Assembly: GCA_035439505.1 (NCBI GenBank)
Contig: DAORKJ010000004.1
Coordinates: forward strand, 1-64,000
Direction of reading: 5' to 3'
Origin: UBA7236 sp035439505
GTDB lineage: Bacteria > Bacteroidota > Bacteroidia > Chitinophagales > BACL12
DNA length: 64,000 nucleotides
Positions 17,816-27,317 of this stretch are shown here, piece after piece (the first letter of the stretch is position 1; each line of letters opens with the position of its first letter). A program made the translations under genes and the position numbers. A model generated the notes under the pieces. The model saw only the letters and a program-made list of their open reading frames with translations, searched no databases and was not told the DNA's origin.

Positions 17816-18556
17816 GTGAACCGTTACACAGCCATTTTAATCGACGACGAGGAGCCGGGTAGACGAAATTTACTCGCGTTGTTAGAAAAATATTGCCCTG
17901 AAATTGAAGTAATTGCCGAAGCTGCAAATGCTGCTGAAGCAAAAGAAAAAATTTTATCGCTCGGACCTAATGTGTTGTTTCTGGATATTAATATGCCCGA
18001 ATTAAATGGGTTCGATTTATTGGAATCACTCAATAAAAAAGATTTTGCTGTTGTGTTTGTTACAGCACATAAAGATTATGGTATTCAAGCTGTAAAAGCA
18101 GGTGCAATTGATTATATCTTAAAACCAATTGTAATTAAAGAGTTACAACAAGCCGTTAATAAAATTGTGGCATTTTACGACCAAAAACGTGTTGAACTTA
18201 TTACGGATAATCAAAAACCGGGTCGTATTACACTCAGCCATACAGGAGGATTTAGTGTAATTGAAATGAAAGATATAATTCGCCTCGAAGCGGAAAGTAA
18301 TTATACGCGTGTTTATGTTACCGAAAAAAGAAGTTACTTCGTTTCTAAACCTTTAAAAGTTTTTGAAGATAGTATCAAGGATAATATCTTTTTCCGCGTG
18401 CATCGTTCTTATATTATCAACTTAAATCATGTGAAAGAATTTTTGCGTGAAGATGGTGGTGTAATTGTAATGAACGACGATGCCCGAATTCAACTACCAA
18501 AAGCGCGTTATAACGATTTTATTGATGCAATGCGCCGACTAAGTATTGCCATTTAA
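17816..18556 (+). CDS. LytTR-family response regulator
   Basis: A 246-residue regulator with GTG start. The receiver domain has the acidic pair DDEEPGRR, phospho-acceptor D57 (LFLDINMPELNG), and K103 in LKPI. A LytTR DNA-binding domain follows at about residues 140-240 (IIRLEAESNYTRVYV, FFRVHRSYIINLNHV). It should bind promoter repeats when phosphorylated by the sensor kinase encoded seven bases downstream. The target genes cannot be told from the window. Confidence 0.93.
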   Translation: MNRYTAILIDDEEPGRRNLLALLEKYCPEIEVIAEAANAAEAKEKILSLGPNVLFLDINMPELNGFDLLESLNKKDFAVVFVTAHKDYGIQAVKAGAIDYILKPIVIKELQQAVNKIVAFYDQKRVELITDNQKPGRITLSHTGGFSVIEMKDIIRLEAESNYTRVYVTEKRSYFVSKPLKVFEDSIKDNIFFRVHRSYIINLNHVKEFLREDGGVIVMNDDARIQLPKARYNDFIDAMRRLSIAI

Positions 18557-18563
18557 ACCACTC

Positions 18564-21443
18564 ATGAAAAAATTGTTGCGCAAATTACTGGTAATATTAT
18601 TGCACGTGTGTTTTTTGCTTCCCGCAAATGCGCAAATGTTTCCTTCAAGGCAATATACTACTGAAGATGAATTAGCCAATAGTAATGTGTATGATATTTG
18701 TCACGATAACCGTGGTTATTTATGGTTTGCTACCGAACGCGGTGTAAGCAGGTTCGATGGTTATAAGTTTACCAACTACCTGTTTAAAGAAGGTTTGGGC
18801 GGGTCTATTGTTTTTGGTCTTGCACAGGATGATAAAGGAACTGTGTATGCTGCAACTAAATATGATGGCGTATACCGCCTCGATGGCAATTTCGTGAAAT
18901 CTATTGAGGAAAATAAAATAATTGCCAACGAACAAATAGTAACCACGTCCAATTATTTTTATTCACTGCGCGATAAGCGGTACATTACAGTCGTTGATTT
19001 AAATGGCAAACAACTTCAAAAAATTGCTTTTCCTGAAAACGGAGTCATTCCCAATTGTATTTACAAATCACCTGACGGCAATGTGTACGCCGGAACCAAT
19101 TCAGGAATATATGAACTCAACGGTTTTAATCAACCTAAAAAAGTATTTGAAGAAATTACACTTCCGGTGCATAGTATTTATCTGCAAAATGAGATGTGGT
19201 ATTTTGGTTGTGAAAGTGTTGTGATAGCAACTAACGGCACAACACTTAATGCAATTAAATTGCCCGAACCCGGAAACATCAAACGTTTATTAGTAGACAG
19301 AAATAATAATATATGGGCTGCTACCTTTCCACAAAATAAATTATTCCTGATTGCGAATAACAGGATTTTGGATGTTTCGTCCAAACTTGGTCTGGCAGGC
19401 GCTTCTGTAAATAAAGTAATGGAAGACAAAGAGGGAAATATATGGATTGCTACTTACGGAAAAGGAGTGTTTTGTATTCACCATATGTTTTGCACCAATT
19501 ATACTTCTTTCGATGGATTAAATAATGAATATATAACAGCCATAGAAGCACATGTAGATAAATCGGTATTTATAGGAAGTTATAACGGGTTATATTATTT
19601 AGATGAAACCGGCATACATGCCAAAAAATTATATGACAATTCATTAGAATTCATTAAAGAGCTGCATGGGTATAACAACCATCTGTTTGTTACTGTTGCC
19701 GGTATACCGGAGAAAAAAATGTATGTTGGTGATCCTGTTATTAATAATTCTCAGACCACCTATTTACAGGCAAGTGCCATTTTAATAGATGATGATGATT
19801 TGTATTACAGCCATTGGGATAAAAAATTGTGGCTGACCAGCAGGAGCCAAATTTCACAGGAAACAGCACGATTAGTATTTTATGATTCCACCGCAATGTG
19901 GTCGAGGATAAATAAAATATTTAAAGATAAAAAGGACAATATCTGGATAGGAACTACAAGAGGTTTATATATTATTGACCCTAGCGGCGCCTATCAAAAA
20001 ATTGATACCGGTTTTTTTAAAACGAATATCACAGCCTTTTTGTATGATGCCACCGGAACCTTATTAATTGGCAGCGATAAAGGGCTAATTAAATATAAAA
20101 ACAATCAATGGACAACAGCGCGGGATATTAAAGGTAAAAACCTGGAAAATATTACCGGACTCGTAAAAGATGTTAAAGAAAGAGTTTGGATTGGTACTTT
20201 AAACGGTTTATTTCTTCTCGATAAAAAAACATTGATACAATTTGATACGCGAAACACTTTATTAAGTGATGAAATAAATGCACTGGAATACGATAAAAAA
20301 AATAATTTTGTTTGGGTGGGAACAACCTATGGTTTGTCCAGTATCAATTTAAGTTTGTTTGATAAAACTCCTGTTAATCCTCCTGCGGCCATTTTTAAAT
20401 CTTTACGCGCAACAGATTCTATTTACCGCGATTTAGATATCAATAACACACTAACATTGCCATATACGTCTAAAAACTTCACAGTGCGTTTTTCGGCAGT
20501 ACATTTTTCTTCACCGGAAGGTATTAAATTTTTATACAAATTTGACGATGGCGAATGGCAACCAACAACTGGTCGCCAAATAGAATTTGCAAGTATGCCG
20601 TATGGTAAACATACTTTATTATTAAAATCGTTTGGTGAACAGGAAATAGAAGGACCTGTTGCAACTTTAATTATTAATGTGGAAACTCCGTTTTGGGCTA
20701 CGGTATGGTTTAAAATAATGGTGGGTATTGCAATTGGTATTGCTGCTTATTTAATTTTGAGAAAACGATTTGAAGCAGTCCGCAAAAAACAACAGGAAAG
20801 ATTAGAACTACAATCCAAAATTGCCGAATTACGTCATCAGGCTTTAGCAGCCAGTATGAACCCGCATTTTATTTTTAATGCATTAAATTCTATTCAGCAT
20901 TTTATTAATTCGCATAATACCGAAGAAGCAACAGACTACCTCGGAAAATTTGCCCGGCTTATTCGTATGATTCTCGATTATGGCGGTAAAACATTTATTC
21001 CGTTACAAGATGAGCTGGAACGTTTAAATTATTACCTCGAACTCGAAAAAATACGTTTTGGCAATAAACTGACATTTACAATTGATGTCGATCCAACGCT
21101 CGTTCATCAGCAACCGGAAATTCCGAATATGGTAATTCAACCCGTAGTGGAAAATGCACTTTGGCATGGATTGTTACCTGCCAACCGGAATGGCAACCTG
21201 CATATTTCATTTGCTAAAATTGATAATGCTATCCGAGTAATAGTAGAGGATGACGGTATAGGGGTAAATGAAAGCAAACGACGTAAAAAAAGCGGTCACA
21301 ATTCTCTGGGTATTCAAATGATACGGGAACGTCTCGACTTGCTTAAGAAACTAAGTGGTTACCAGGCAACTATCATGATTCAGGACAAATCGGACTTTAA
21401 CCCGCCGGGACAGGGCACCATAGTGCAAATCAATCTTGCCTGA
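18564..21443 (+). CDS. LytS-type sensor histidine kinase with periplasmic two-component-propeller repeats
   Basis: A 959-residue protein with signal peptide MKKLLRKLLVILLHVCFLLPANAQ. Many Reg_prop repeats follow (GYLWFATERGVSRFDGY, GNIWIATYGKGVF, DNIWIGTTRGLYII, ERVWIGTLNGLFLL), then a Y_Y_Y-like beta domain at about 615-705. One membrane helix (FKIMVGIAIGIAAYLIL) leads to the His_kinase domain with phospho-acceptor H768 in MNPHFIFNALN and an HATPase part (QPVVENALWHGL, DDGIGV). It would sense an extracytoplasmic ligand, often a glycan in related proteins, and signal to the adjacent LytTR regulator. ATG 18564 is chosen because it starts the signal peptide; a TTG at 18546 overlaps the regulator gene. 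Confidence 0.92.
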   Translation: MKKLLRKLLVILLHVCFLLPANAQMFPSRQYTTEDELANSNVYDICHDNRGYLWFATERGVSRFDGYKFTNYLFKEGLGGSIVFGLAQDDKGTVYAATKYDGVYRLDGNFVKSIEENKIIANEQIVTTSNYFYSLRDKRYITVVDLNGKQLQKIAFPENGVIPNCIYKSPDGNVYAGTNSGIYELNGFNQPKKVFEEITLPVHSIYLQNEMWYFGCESVVIATNGTTLNAIKLPEPGNIKRLLVDRNNNIWAATFPQNKLFLIANNRILDVSSKLGLAGASVNKVMEDKEGNIWIATYGKGVFCIHHMFCTNYTSFDGLNNEYITAIEAHVDKSVFIGSYNGLYYLDETGIHAKKLYDNSLEFIKELHGYNNHLFVTVAGIPEKKMYVGDPVINNSQTTYLQASAILIDDDDLYYSHWDKKLWLTSRSQISQETARLVFYDSTAMWSRINKIFKDKKDNIWIGTTRGLYIIDPSGAYQKIDTGFFKTNITAFLYDATGTLLIGSDKGLIKYKNNQWTTARDIKGKNLENITGLVKDVKERVWIGTLNGLFLLDKKTLIQFDTRNTLLSDEINALEYDKKNNFVWVGTTYGLSSINLSLFDKTPVNPPAAIFKSLRATDSIYRDLDINNTLTLPYTSKNFTVRFSAVHFSSPEGIKFLYKFDDGEWQPTTGRQIEFASMPYGKHTLLLKSFGEQEIEGPVATLIINVETPFWATVWFKIMVGIAIGIAAYLILRKRFEAVRKKQQERLELQSKIAELRHQALAASMNPHFIFNALNSIQHFINSHNTEEATDYLGKFARLIRMILDYGGKTFIPLQDELERLNYYLELEKIRFGNKLTFTIDVDPTLVHQQPEIPNMVIQPVVENALWHGLLPANRNGNLHISFAKIDNAIRVIVEDDGIGVNESKRRKKSGHNSLGIQMIRERLDLLKKLSGYQATIMIQDKSDFNPPGQGTIVQINLA

Positions 21444-21740
21444 TAGGCCGTCGCTAAACCAACATTTCCGACAAAACCACCATTTTCCGGGTTTTCCCCG
21501 AACTTATAATGCTGCATTTGGCACCGGATTCTGGATATTTCACTAGTTGAAGTCGCTACTTCGCTAAATCATAACATCATTTCACACGAAAAAACCACCA
21601 TTTCACTCAAAGTGGGTTGTGTAATAGGGTTATTTGCTGTCTATTTGAACCAGAAACACACACGAATTCCTCAAAAAACACAACTTAAGAAAACACACAC
21701 CACGGAAACACAAACTTTTTTGCTCCATGCAAACACTCCC
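21444..21740. repeat. Intergenic stretch with an imperfect direct repeat
   Basis: No coherent coding is seen. Segment 21451-21486 recurs with changes at 21561-21604. Both start TCGCTAAA and end with the identical 13-mer AAAACCACCATTT (21473-21485 and 21591-21603). The rest is rich in ACA runs. Origin unknown. Confidence 0.6.
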
Positions 21741-21857
21741 ATGAAAACCAAGTTATTTACTTGGGGGTGAAAATTTCGGGTTGATGATTCATGTGTAATG
21801 ATGCACCCCATCGTTACACAGACTAAAAAGGCGGCTCCCTCATGTCGCCTTTTTTTA
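21734..21857 (+). ncRNA. Candidate structured RNA ending in a terminator
   Basis: Three consecutive stems are visible: CCAAGT/ACTTGG (21748-21753 with 21759-21764), an 11-bp stem GTGTAATGATG/CATCGTTACAC (21793-21803 with 21809-21819, one G-T pair, loop CACCC), and a terminator hairpin. No recognised RNA family fits. A ten-codon reading frame ending TTT ACT TGG GGG TGA (21741-21770) overlaps the first stem, so a short leader peptide is an alternative. It lies 290 bases past the sensor kinase and about 180 bases before the next gene. Confidence 0.4.
21825..21857 (+). terminator. Terminator in the long intergenic region
   Basis: AAAAAGGCG (21825-21833) pairs with CGCCTTTTT (21846-21854), followed by further T. 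It is too far from the kinase gene to be its simple terminator. Confidence 0.8.
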
Positions 21858-22038
21858 TGCCTATTCGGCAAGCAACTAATTTGTTAAGTTATTGGCCTTT
21901 CATTGTTAGCATTTAAAGATGCTTTAATTGATTCATTATACTTAAGAAGATATTGTGTAAAATAGAAGTCATTTTTAATTTCAAATGCTATTTACAATTA
22001 GCATAAGAATAAGTTTGAGTTCGATATACTTTTACATT

Positions 22039-22896
22039 ATGAAAAAAATACTCCTCTTAAATTTTCTTATTACTGTTTCATTATTGGATGTAATTGCTCA
22101 AACTACTTCTTCTACGCCTTACTGTACCGCTAATTATGATGGTGGTATTGCAGGGGCACTTACCAAATACATTTCTAAAGTTGAAATAAATGAAGCAGGC
22201 TGGGTTAATGCAACCGGAACAGCCAATCCTTTACCAGGGTTTACTTATTATAATAATCTTGACCCGGTTCCTTTAAGCTTGAATAACAATTACACCATTA
22301 AAATTACGCATTCAGGTATTGCCATGCACTTTGTTGCTGTATTTATTGATTATAATCAGGATGATGATTTTGCAGATGCGGGCGAGGTAGTAAATTTCGT
22401 GACAGCCAATTCTCCTGAATTTGAATTTCCGGGTTCACCTACAACATTGGAATTTACTGTACCTGCCACTGCTGTTCCGGGTAAAACCCGCATGCGCGTT
22501 ATGGTATTTGAAGATGATGACTATACGTGGAATTTAAATAATAGCATACCTACCCCATGTACCGATTATTCAATGGTGAACGAATTAGATTATGGTGAAA
22601 CAGAAGATTATGATGTAATGATATCTAATACTCCCGTTTCTACAGTTGAATTAAATAATAATTCCGGTGTTAAGATGTTTCCAAATCCGGCATCAGATAT
22701 ATTAAATATTGTTTCTAATAAAAATGCAATTATATATGCAGAAATTGTAAATACAAATGGTGCAGTAATTAAACAGTTTTATCCTCAAAATGTATCATTT
22801 GAATTTTCTGTAAAACAATTTGAGAAGGGTTTATATATTATTCGAGTTTACACTGATGCAATTCATCACACGGATAATATTATTACGGTAATGTAA
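22039..22896 (+). CDS. Secreted GEVED-domain protein with T9SS domain
   Basis: A 285-residue protein with signal peptide MKKILLLNFLITVSLLDVIAQ. It contains YISKVEINEAGWVNATG, a DYNQDDDFADAGE loop and DYGETEDYDVMI, the GEVED pattern of calcium-loop beta domains often found beside secreted peptidases, at about residues 25-200. A type A T9SS domain follows (MFPNPASDILNIVS to KGLYIIRVY). There is no catalytic domain. The same module occurs twice in the metalloprotease at 57315. The start at 22039 begins the signal peptide; an upstream in-frame ATG at 21985 is unlikely. Confidence 0.82.
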   Translation: MKKILLLNFLITVSLLDVIAQTTSSTPYCTANYDGGIAGALTKYISKVEINEAGWVNATGTANPLPGFTYYNNLDPVPLSLNNNYTIKITHSGIAMHFVAVFIDYNQDDDFADAGEVVNFVTANSPEFEFPGSPTTLEFTVPATAVPGKTRMRVMVFEDDDYTWNLNNSIPTPCTDYSMVNELDYGETEDYDVMISNTPVSTVELNNNSGVKMFPNPASDILNIVSNKNAIIYAEIVNTNGAVIKQFYPQNVSFEFSVKQFEKGLYIIRVYTDAIHHTDNIITVM

Positions 22897-23000
22897 AAAT
22901 TTCAATATTAAATAAACATCACATTAATGATTGAATTTTAGCTGAGTGCATATTTTATTTTAACATAACAAAAACGAAATAACTGTTTTAAGCTGGTCAA

Positions 23001-23036
23001 AAAAAAGGCTGTCCTTGTGAGACAGCCTTTTTGTTT
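23001..23036. terminator. Bidirectional terminator, end of rimP-nusA-infB operon
   Basis: AAAAAAGGCTGTC (23001-23013) pairs with GACAGCCTTTTTG (23021-23033). On the minus strand it ends the infB transcript. Confidence 0.88.
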
Positions 23037-23048
23037 TATGGTAATTAT

Positions 23049-25916
23049 TTACAGTGTTCGTTTTACTTCCACCTCTTCATATCCTTCCAGAATATCACCA
23101 ACTTCTATGTCGTTAAAGTTATGGATGGTTAAACCGCATTCCATGCTGGTAGTAACCTCTTTCGCATCATCTTTAAAGCGTTTGAGTGAGCTCAACGTTC
23201 CGGTATGAATTACGATGCCATCGCGTAGTACGCGGATTTTAGTGTTACGGGTAATTTTACCTTCCGACACATAACATCCGGCAACGGTTCCCACTTTCGA
23301 AATTTTGAATGCTTCACGCACTTCAACGGTGCAGGTAACTTTTTCTTCCATTTTAGGAGCAAGCATACCTTCCATTGCCGCCTTGATTTCTTCAATGGCA
23401 TTGTAGATAATGCTATACAACCTGATTTCAACGCCTTCTTTCTCTGCCAATTTACGCACAGAGCTGCTTGGACGAACCTGGAAACCAACTATTACTGCAT
23501 CTGAAGCACTCGCTAACATTACATCGCTCTCGGTAATTTGACCAACACCTTTGAAAATTACATTTACCTGAACTTCTCCGGTAGTTAATTTTTGTAAGCT
23601 GTCGGTTAATGCTTCTGTTGAACCATCCACGTCGGCTTTGATTATGATATTTAATTCGCGGAAAGTACCCAAAGCTTTTCTGCGGCCAATTTCTTCGAGG
23701 GTAATATGTTTTTTAGTACGAATACCTTGTTCACGTAAAATCTGACTGCGTTTGTTAGCAACAGCTTTTGCTTCGGCTTCGTCTTCGTAAATTTTGAATT
23801 TTTCACCCGCTTGCGGCGCTCCGTTTAATCCGAGCACTAATACCGGTGTAGAAGGACCGGCATCGTTTACACGCTGATTACGTTCATCAAACATCGCTTT
23901 CACCTTGCCATAATAAGGACCGGCAACCATCATATCTCCAACGTGTAATGTTCCTTCCTGAACCATGATATTACAAACATACCCGCGTCCTTTATCCAAA
24001 GATGCTTCAATGGTTGAACCAACTGCAGGTTTGTCCGGATTTGCTTTTAAATCCAGTAATTCCGATTCTAATAATAATTTTTCAAGCAGTGTTTCTACAC
24101 CGATACCCGATTTTGCTGAAATTTCCTGACTTTGGAATTTTCCACCCCAGTCTTCCACCAAAATATTCATTTGCGAAAGCTGTTCTTTAATTTTATCAAC
24201 GTTGGCACCCGGTTTATCAATTTTATTGATAGCAAATACCATTGGCACGTTAGCAGCTTGTGCGTGACTAATCGCCTCTTTTGTTTGAGGCATCACCTGA
24301 TCGTCGGCAGCTATTACGATGATGGCAATATCGGTAAGTTTGGCACCACGAGCACGCATGGCCGTGAAGGCTTCGTGCCCCGGAGTATCTAAAAATGCGA
24401 TGCGTTTGCCATTCGGTAAATCTACCTCGTAAGCACCAATGTGCTGAGTGATACCACCTTTTTCTCCCGCAACCACATTTGTTTCACGAATATAATCGAG
24501 CAGCGACGTTTTACCATGGTCAACGTGACCCATAATGGTAACAATCGGCGGACGAGTAACTAAAGTATCAGGCTCATCAGCTTCTTCTTCCTCTTCAATA
24601 TCATCTTCGTTAACGTTGATGAACTGTACTTTAAAGCCATTTTCCTCTGCTAGTAATTCAATAATTTCGGCATCTAAACGCTGGTTGATAGACACCATCA
24701 TACCAAGGTTAAAACAGCTTTGCACCAAATCGGTAGGGGAGGCATTCATCAAACTTGCCAACTCCGATAATGATGTAAATTCTGCCACCTGCAATACATT
24801 GCTGGTAAGTGCTTCTGCTGCTTCAATTTCAGCTGCTTCGCGTTTTTCGCGTTTCAACTGTTTGGCCACACGGGCACCTTTACCACGCTGCTGATTGTTT
24901 CCACTCAGTTTAGCGAGGGTATTGCGGATTTGTTCCTGAATTTGACGTTGTGCAGCTTCCGGGTCAACAATAGCAGGCTTTTTGAGGTTAACCCCAATAG
25001 GATTTCTGCTGCGGTTTTCGCGGTGAGCATCTTCTTCTTTAACCTTATCTACATTAATACGCTCATGCTTTTTAATGCGTTTGCGTTTTTTCTTGTTAGG
25101 ATCATCGGCACCACCACCGTGTTGATGAGGGCGTTTTTCCGGTTTTTTCTCCTCCTTAATTTCGATTTTACCAATAATTTTCGGCCCTTCGAGCGTCACT
25201 TTTTTGGTTTCAATCATTTCGCGCTCCACTTCTACTTTTTTCTCCACAACCTCTTCAACCTCAGGTGCAATTACTTCGGCTTTTTTGGTTTCCTTAACTG
25301 GCGCGTCTTTATCTGCTTTTTTTACTTCAAAGGTTTTTTTGGTAACAGCAGGAGGCGCTTTTTCTATAGGAGGTTCTTCTTTTTTGGCAGGTTTTTTATT
25401 TAGATCAATTTTACCTACCACTTTTAAATCCTCAACCTTTTCTTTACGCGCTTTTATTACCTCAACTTCCTCAACAGGTTTTTCTTCTTCTGTTTTTTCC
25501 GGTTTAGCTTTTTCCTGTTTTTCAACTACAGGTTTTTTCTCCGGTTTACCTTCAGGTTTAACTTCAGGCTTTACCTCAGGCTTCACTTCAGGTTTTATTT
25601 CCGGTTTTTCTTCCGGTTTTATTTCTGTTTTAACCTCAGGTTCTTCCGTTTTTTTAACAGGTTCAACAACCTCGTCAGCCTTCTCCTTCTCGAGCTTGCG
25701 GCCAATACCTATGCTTAACTGATCGGCTTTGCCTTTCAAGTCTTTATCCTTGCCGAATTCCTTCAGCAAAAGGGTATACATTTCTTCCGAGAGCTTGGTT
25801 GTAGGTTTGGCATCTACGGAAAAACCCTTTGTAGTCAGCAAATCAACGATGTGCGACATTGCCACGTTGAACTCGCTGGCGGCCTTAGCTAATCTTATAG
25901 TTTTTTCTTCTGACAT
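23049..25916 (-). CDS. infB: Translation initiation factor IF-2
   Basis: A 955-residue protein. The N-terminal IF2_N domain (TIRLAKAASEFNVAMSHIVDLL) is followed by a 300-residue Lys/Glu/Pro linker with KPEV-like repeats and a second short IF2_N-like piece. The G domain follows: G1 GHVDHGKT at 463-470, then GGITQHIGAYEV, DTPGHEAF, NKIDKPG and SAKSG. The C terminus is complete (MLAPKMEEKV, CYVSEGKITRNTKIRVLRDG). IF-2 places initiator tRNA on the 30S subunit using GTP. It is last in the rimP-nusA-infB operon, 74 bases after nusA, with a TATCTTTG box at 25933-25940 that may give extra transcription. Confidence 0.98.
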   Translation of the reverse strand: MSEEKTIRLAKAASEFNVAMSHIVDLLTTKGFSVDAKPTTKLSEEMYTLLLKEFGKDKDLKGKADQLSIGIGRKLEKEKADEVVEPVKKTEEPEVKTEIKPEEKPEIKPEVKPEVKPEVKPEGKPEKKPVVEKQEKAKPEKTEEEKPVEEVEVIKARKEKVEDLKVVGKIDLNKKPAKKEEPPIEKAPPAVTKKTFEVKKADKDAPVKETKKAEVIAPEVEEVVEKKVEVEREMIETKKVTLEGPKIIGKIEIKEEKKPEKRPHQHGGGADDPNKKKRKRIKKHERINVDKVKEEDAHRENRSRNPIGVNLKKPAIVDPEAAQRQIQEQIRNTLAKLSGNNQQRGKGARVAKQLKREKREAAEIEAAEALTSNVLQVAEFTSLSELASLMNASPTDLVQSCFNLGMMVSINQRLDAEIIELLAEENGFKVQFINVNEDDIEEEEEADEPDTLVTRPPIVTIMGHVDHGKTSLLDYIRETNVVAGEKGGITQHIGAYEVDLPNGKRIAFLDTPGHEAFTAMRARGAKLTDIAIIVIAADDQVMPQTKEAISHAQAANVPMVFAINKIDKPGANVDKIKEQLSQMNILVEDWGGKFQSQEISAKSGIGVETLLEKLLLESELLDLKANPDKPAVGSTIEASLDKGRGYVCNIMVQEGTLHVGDMMVAGPYYGKVKAMFDERNQRVNDAGPSTPVLVLGLNGAPQAGEKFKIYEDEAEAKAVANKRSQILREQGIRTKKHITLEEIGRRKALGTFRELNIIIKADVDGSTEALTDSLQKLTTGEVQVNVIFKGVGQITESDVMLASASDAVIVGFQVRPSSSVRKLAEKEGVEIRLYSIIYNAIEEIKAAMEGMLAPKMEEKVTCTVEVREAFKISKVGTVAGCYVSEGKITRNTKIRVLRDGIVIHTGTLSSLKRFKDDAKEVTTSMECGLTIHNFNDIEVGDILEGYEEVEVKRTL

Positions 25917-25932
25917 TCAGTTGCTTGGGTTA

Positions 25933-25940
25933 CAAAGATA
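25933..25940 (-). promoter_or_regulatory. Putative internal -7 element before infB
   Basis: The minus strand reads TATCTTTG, a match to TAnnTTTG, 16 bases before the infB ATG. A TTTG lies 22 bp further upstream rather than 19. Confidence 0.45.
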
Positions 25941-25990
25941 GGATTAACATTTTATCATATATCAAAAACCTATATGAATTAATGTTTACA

Positions 25991-27232
25991 TCAATCTTCG
26001 TCGAACTCTGATTTTAATATTTTGATAATTTCTTTTACCGTTTCTTCTTCTAAATCGGTGCGACGAACCAACTCATCGGCGCTTAATTCCAATACGCTTC
26101 TCGCAGTATCGCAACCAATCGACTTGAGTTCATCTATCATCCATTCGTCAATTTCATCTGCAAATTCGTCAAGGTCGATATCCATTTCTTCCTCTTCAGT
26201 ATCGCGGAATACGTCAATATCGTATCCGGTTAACTGACAAGCCAATTTGATATTTAAACCGCCTTTACCAATTGCCAATGAAACCTGATCTTGTGCAAGA
26301 TAAACCGCTGCTTTTTTCTTTTCATTATCTAATTCGATAGATGAAATTTTTGCAGGACTTAATGCACGTTGAATTAATAACTGGTTATTATTGGTGTAAT
26401 TAATAATATCGATGTTTTCGTTGCGTAATTCACGAACAATACCGTGAATACGGCTTCCTTTCATACCTACGCAGGCACCAACCGGGTCAATACGGTCGTC
26501 GTATGATTCAACAGCCACTTTTGCTCTTTCACCTGGAGCGCGAACAATTTTTTTAATCACAATAAGTCCGTCGAATACCTCAGGCACTTCTTGTTCCAAT
26601 AATTTTTCGAGGAACTTAGGGTCTGTTCTTGAAACGATAACCACAGGATTATTGTTGCGGAAATCTACTTTTTTTACAACACCTCTTAAGGTTTCACCCT
26701 TTTTATAATTATCGGCGTGAATCAATTCATTTTTAGGTAAAATCAGCTCATTACCATCATCGTCCAATAACAGGATTTCTTTTTTCCAAACCTGATATAC
26801 TTCACCGGTGATGATTTCACCTTCACGGTCTTTATATTTTTTATAAACTTCGTCTTTTTCCAATTCCATAATACGCTGCACCAAAGCCTGGCGGGCAGCT
26901 AAAATGGCACGGCGACCGAAACTTTCGATGCTCACATTTTCATACGTTTCTTCACCTACCGAAAAATCGGGCTCAATTTTTAAAGCTTCCGCTAATGCAA
27001 TTTGTGTTACCGGGTTTTCTACTGCCCCGTCTTCCACAATCTCGCGGCGATGCCAAATTTCAAGGTCACCTTTTTCGGTGTTTACAATGATGTCGAAGTT
27101 TTCATCGTTTTCGTACTTCTTGCGCAATAAGGTGCGGAAAATGTCTTCCAGCACTTTCATAAGTGTGGGACGGTCGATGTTTTTGACGTCCTTAAACTCC
27201 GAAAAGGAATCTACTAGTTCTACGCTGTTCAT
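25991..27232 (-). CDS. nusA: Transcription termination/antitermination factor NusA
   Basis: A 413-residue protein. The N-terminal polymerase-binding domain (LVDSFSEFKDVKNIDR) is followed by S1 (GEIITGEVYQVWKKEILLLDDDG), then two KH domains (DPVGACVGMKGSRIHGIVREL and VSLAIGKGGLNIKLACQLTGYDID). A C-terminal acidic stretch and helix-hairpin-helix end (LKSIGCDTARSVLELS) complete it. NusA controls pausing and termination by RNA polymerase. I start at ATG 27232 (MNSVELVDSF), the usual N terminus; an in-frame ATG at 27259 would add nine unconserved residues. Confidence 0.97.
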   Translation of the reverse strand: MNSVELVDSFSEFKDVKNIDRPTLMKVLEDIFRTLLRKKYENDENFDIIVNTEKGDLEIWHRREIVEDGAVENPVTQIALAEALKIEPDFSVGEETYENVSIESFGRRAILAARQALVQRIMELEKDEVYKKYKDREGEIITGEVYQVWKKEILLLDDDGNELILPKNELIHADNYKKGETLRGVVKKVDFRNNNPVVIVSRTDPKFLEKLLEQEVPEVFDGLIVIKKIVRAPGERAKVAVESYDDRIDPVGACVGMKGSRIHGIVRELRNENIDIINYTNNNQLLIQRALSPAKISSIELDNEKKKAAVYLAQDQVSLAIGKGGLNIKLACQLTGYDIDVFRDTEEEEMDIDLDEFADEIDEWMIDELKSIGCDTARSVLELSADELVRRTDLEEETVKEIIKILKSEFDED

Positions 27233-27317
27233 AGTATTTGTTTTTGTTGGTTTTTCCACCCACGGCAGTTAAACCGATGTTTGTTTGTTATAATATATTG
27301 ATTATCAATAATTTATG

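Noticed and set aside
21671..21871. A 66-codon minus-strand frame in the long intergenic region
   Set aside because: It runs through the terminator hairpin and the 11-bp stem, is Cys/Val-rich without domain character, and conflicts with the RNA candidate.
25480..25640. Tandem repeat in the IF-2 linker (KPEV-like units)
   Set aside because: A low-complexity linker of varying length is normal for IF-2; the DNA units are already diverged, so no special function is claimed.
25204..25722. Long Ser/Phe-rich plus-strand frame opposite the IF-2 linker
   Set aside because: It is the antisense of Lys/Glu/Pro repeats in infB and has no features of its own.
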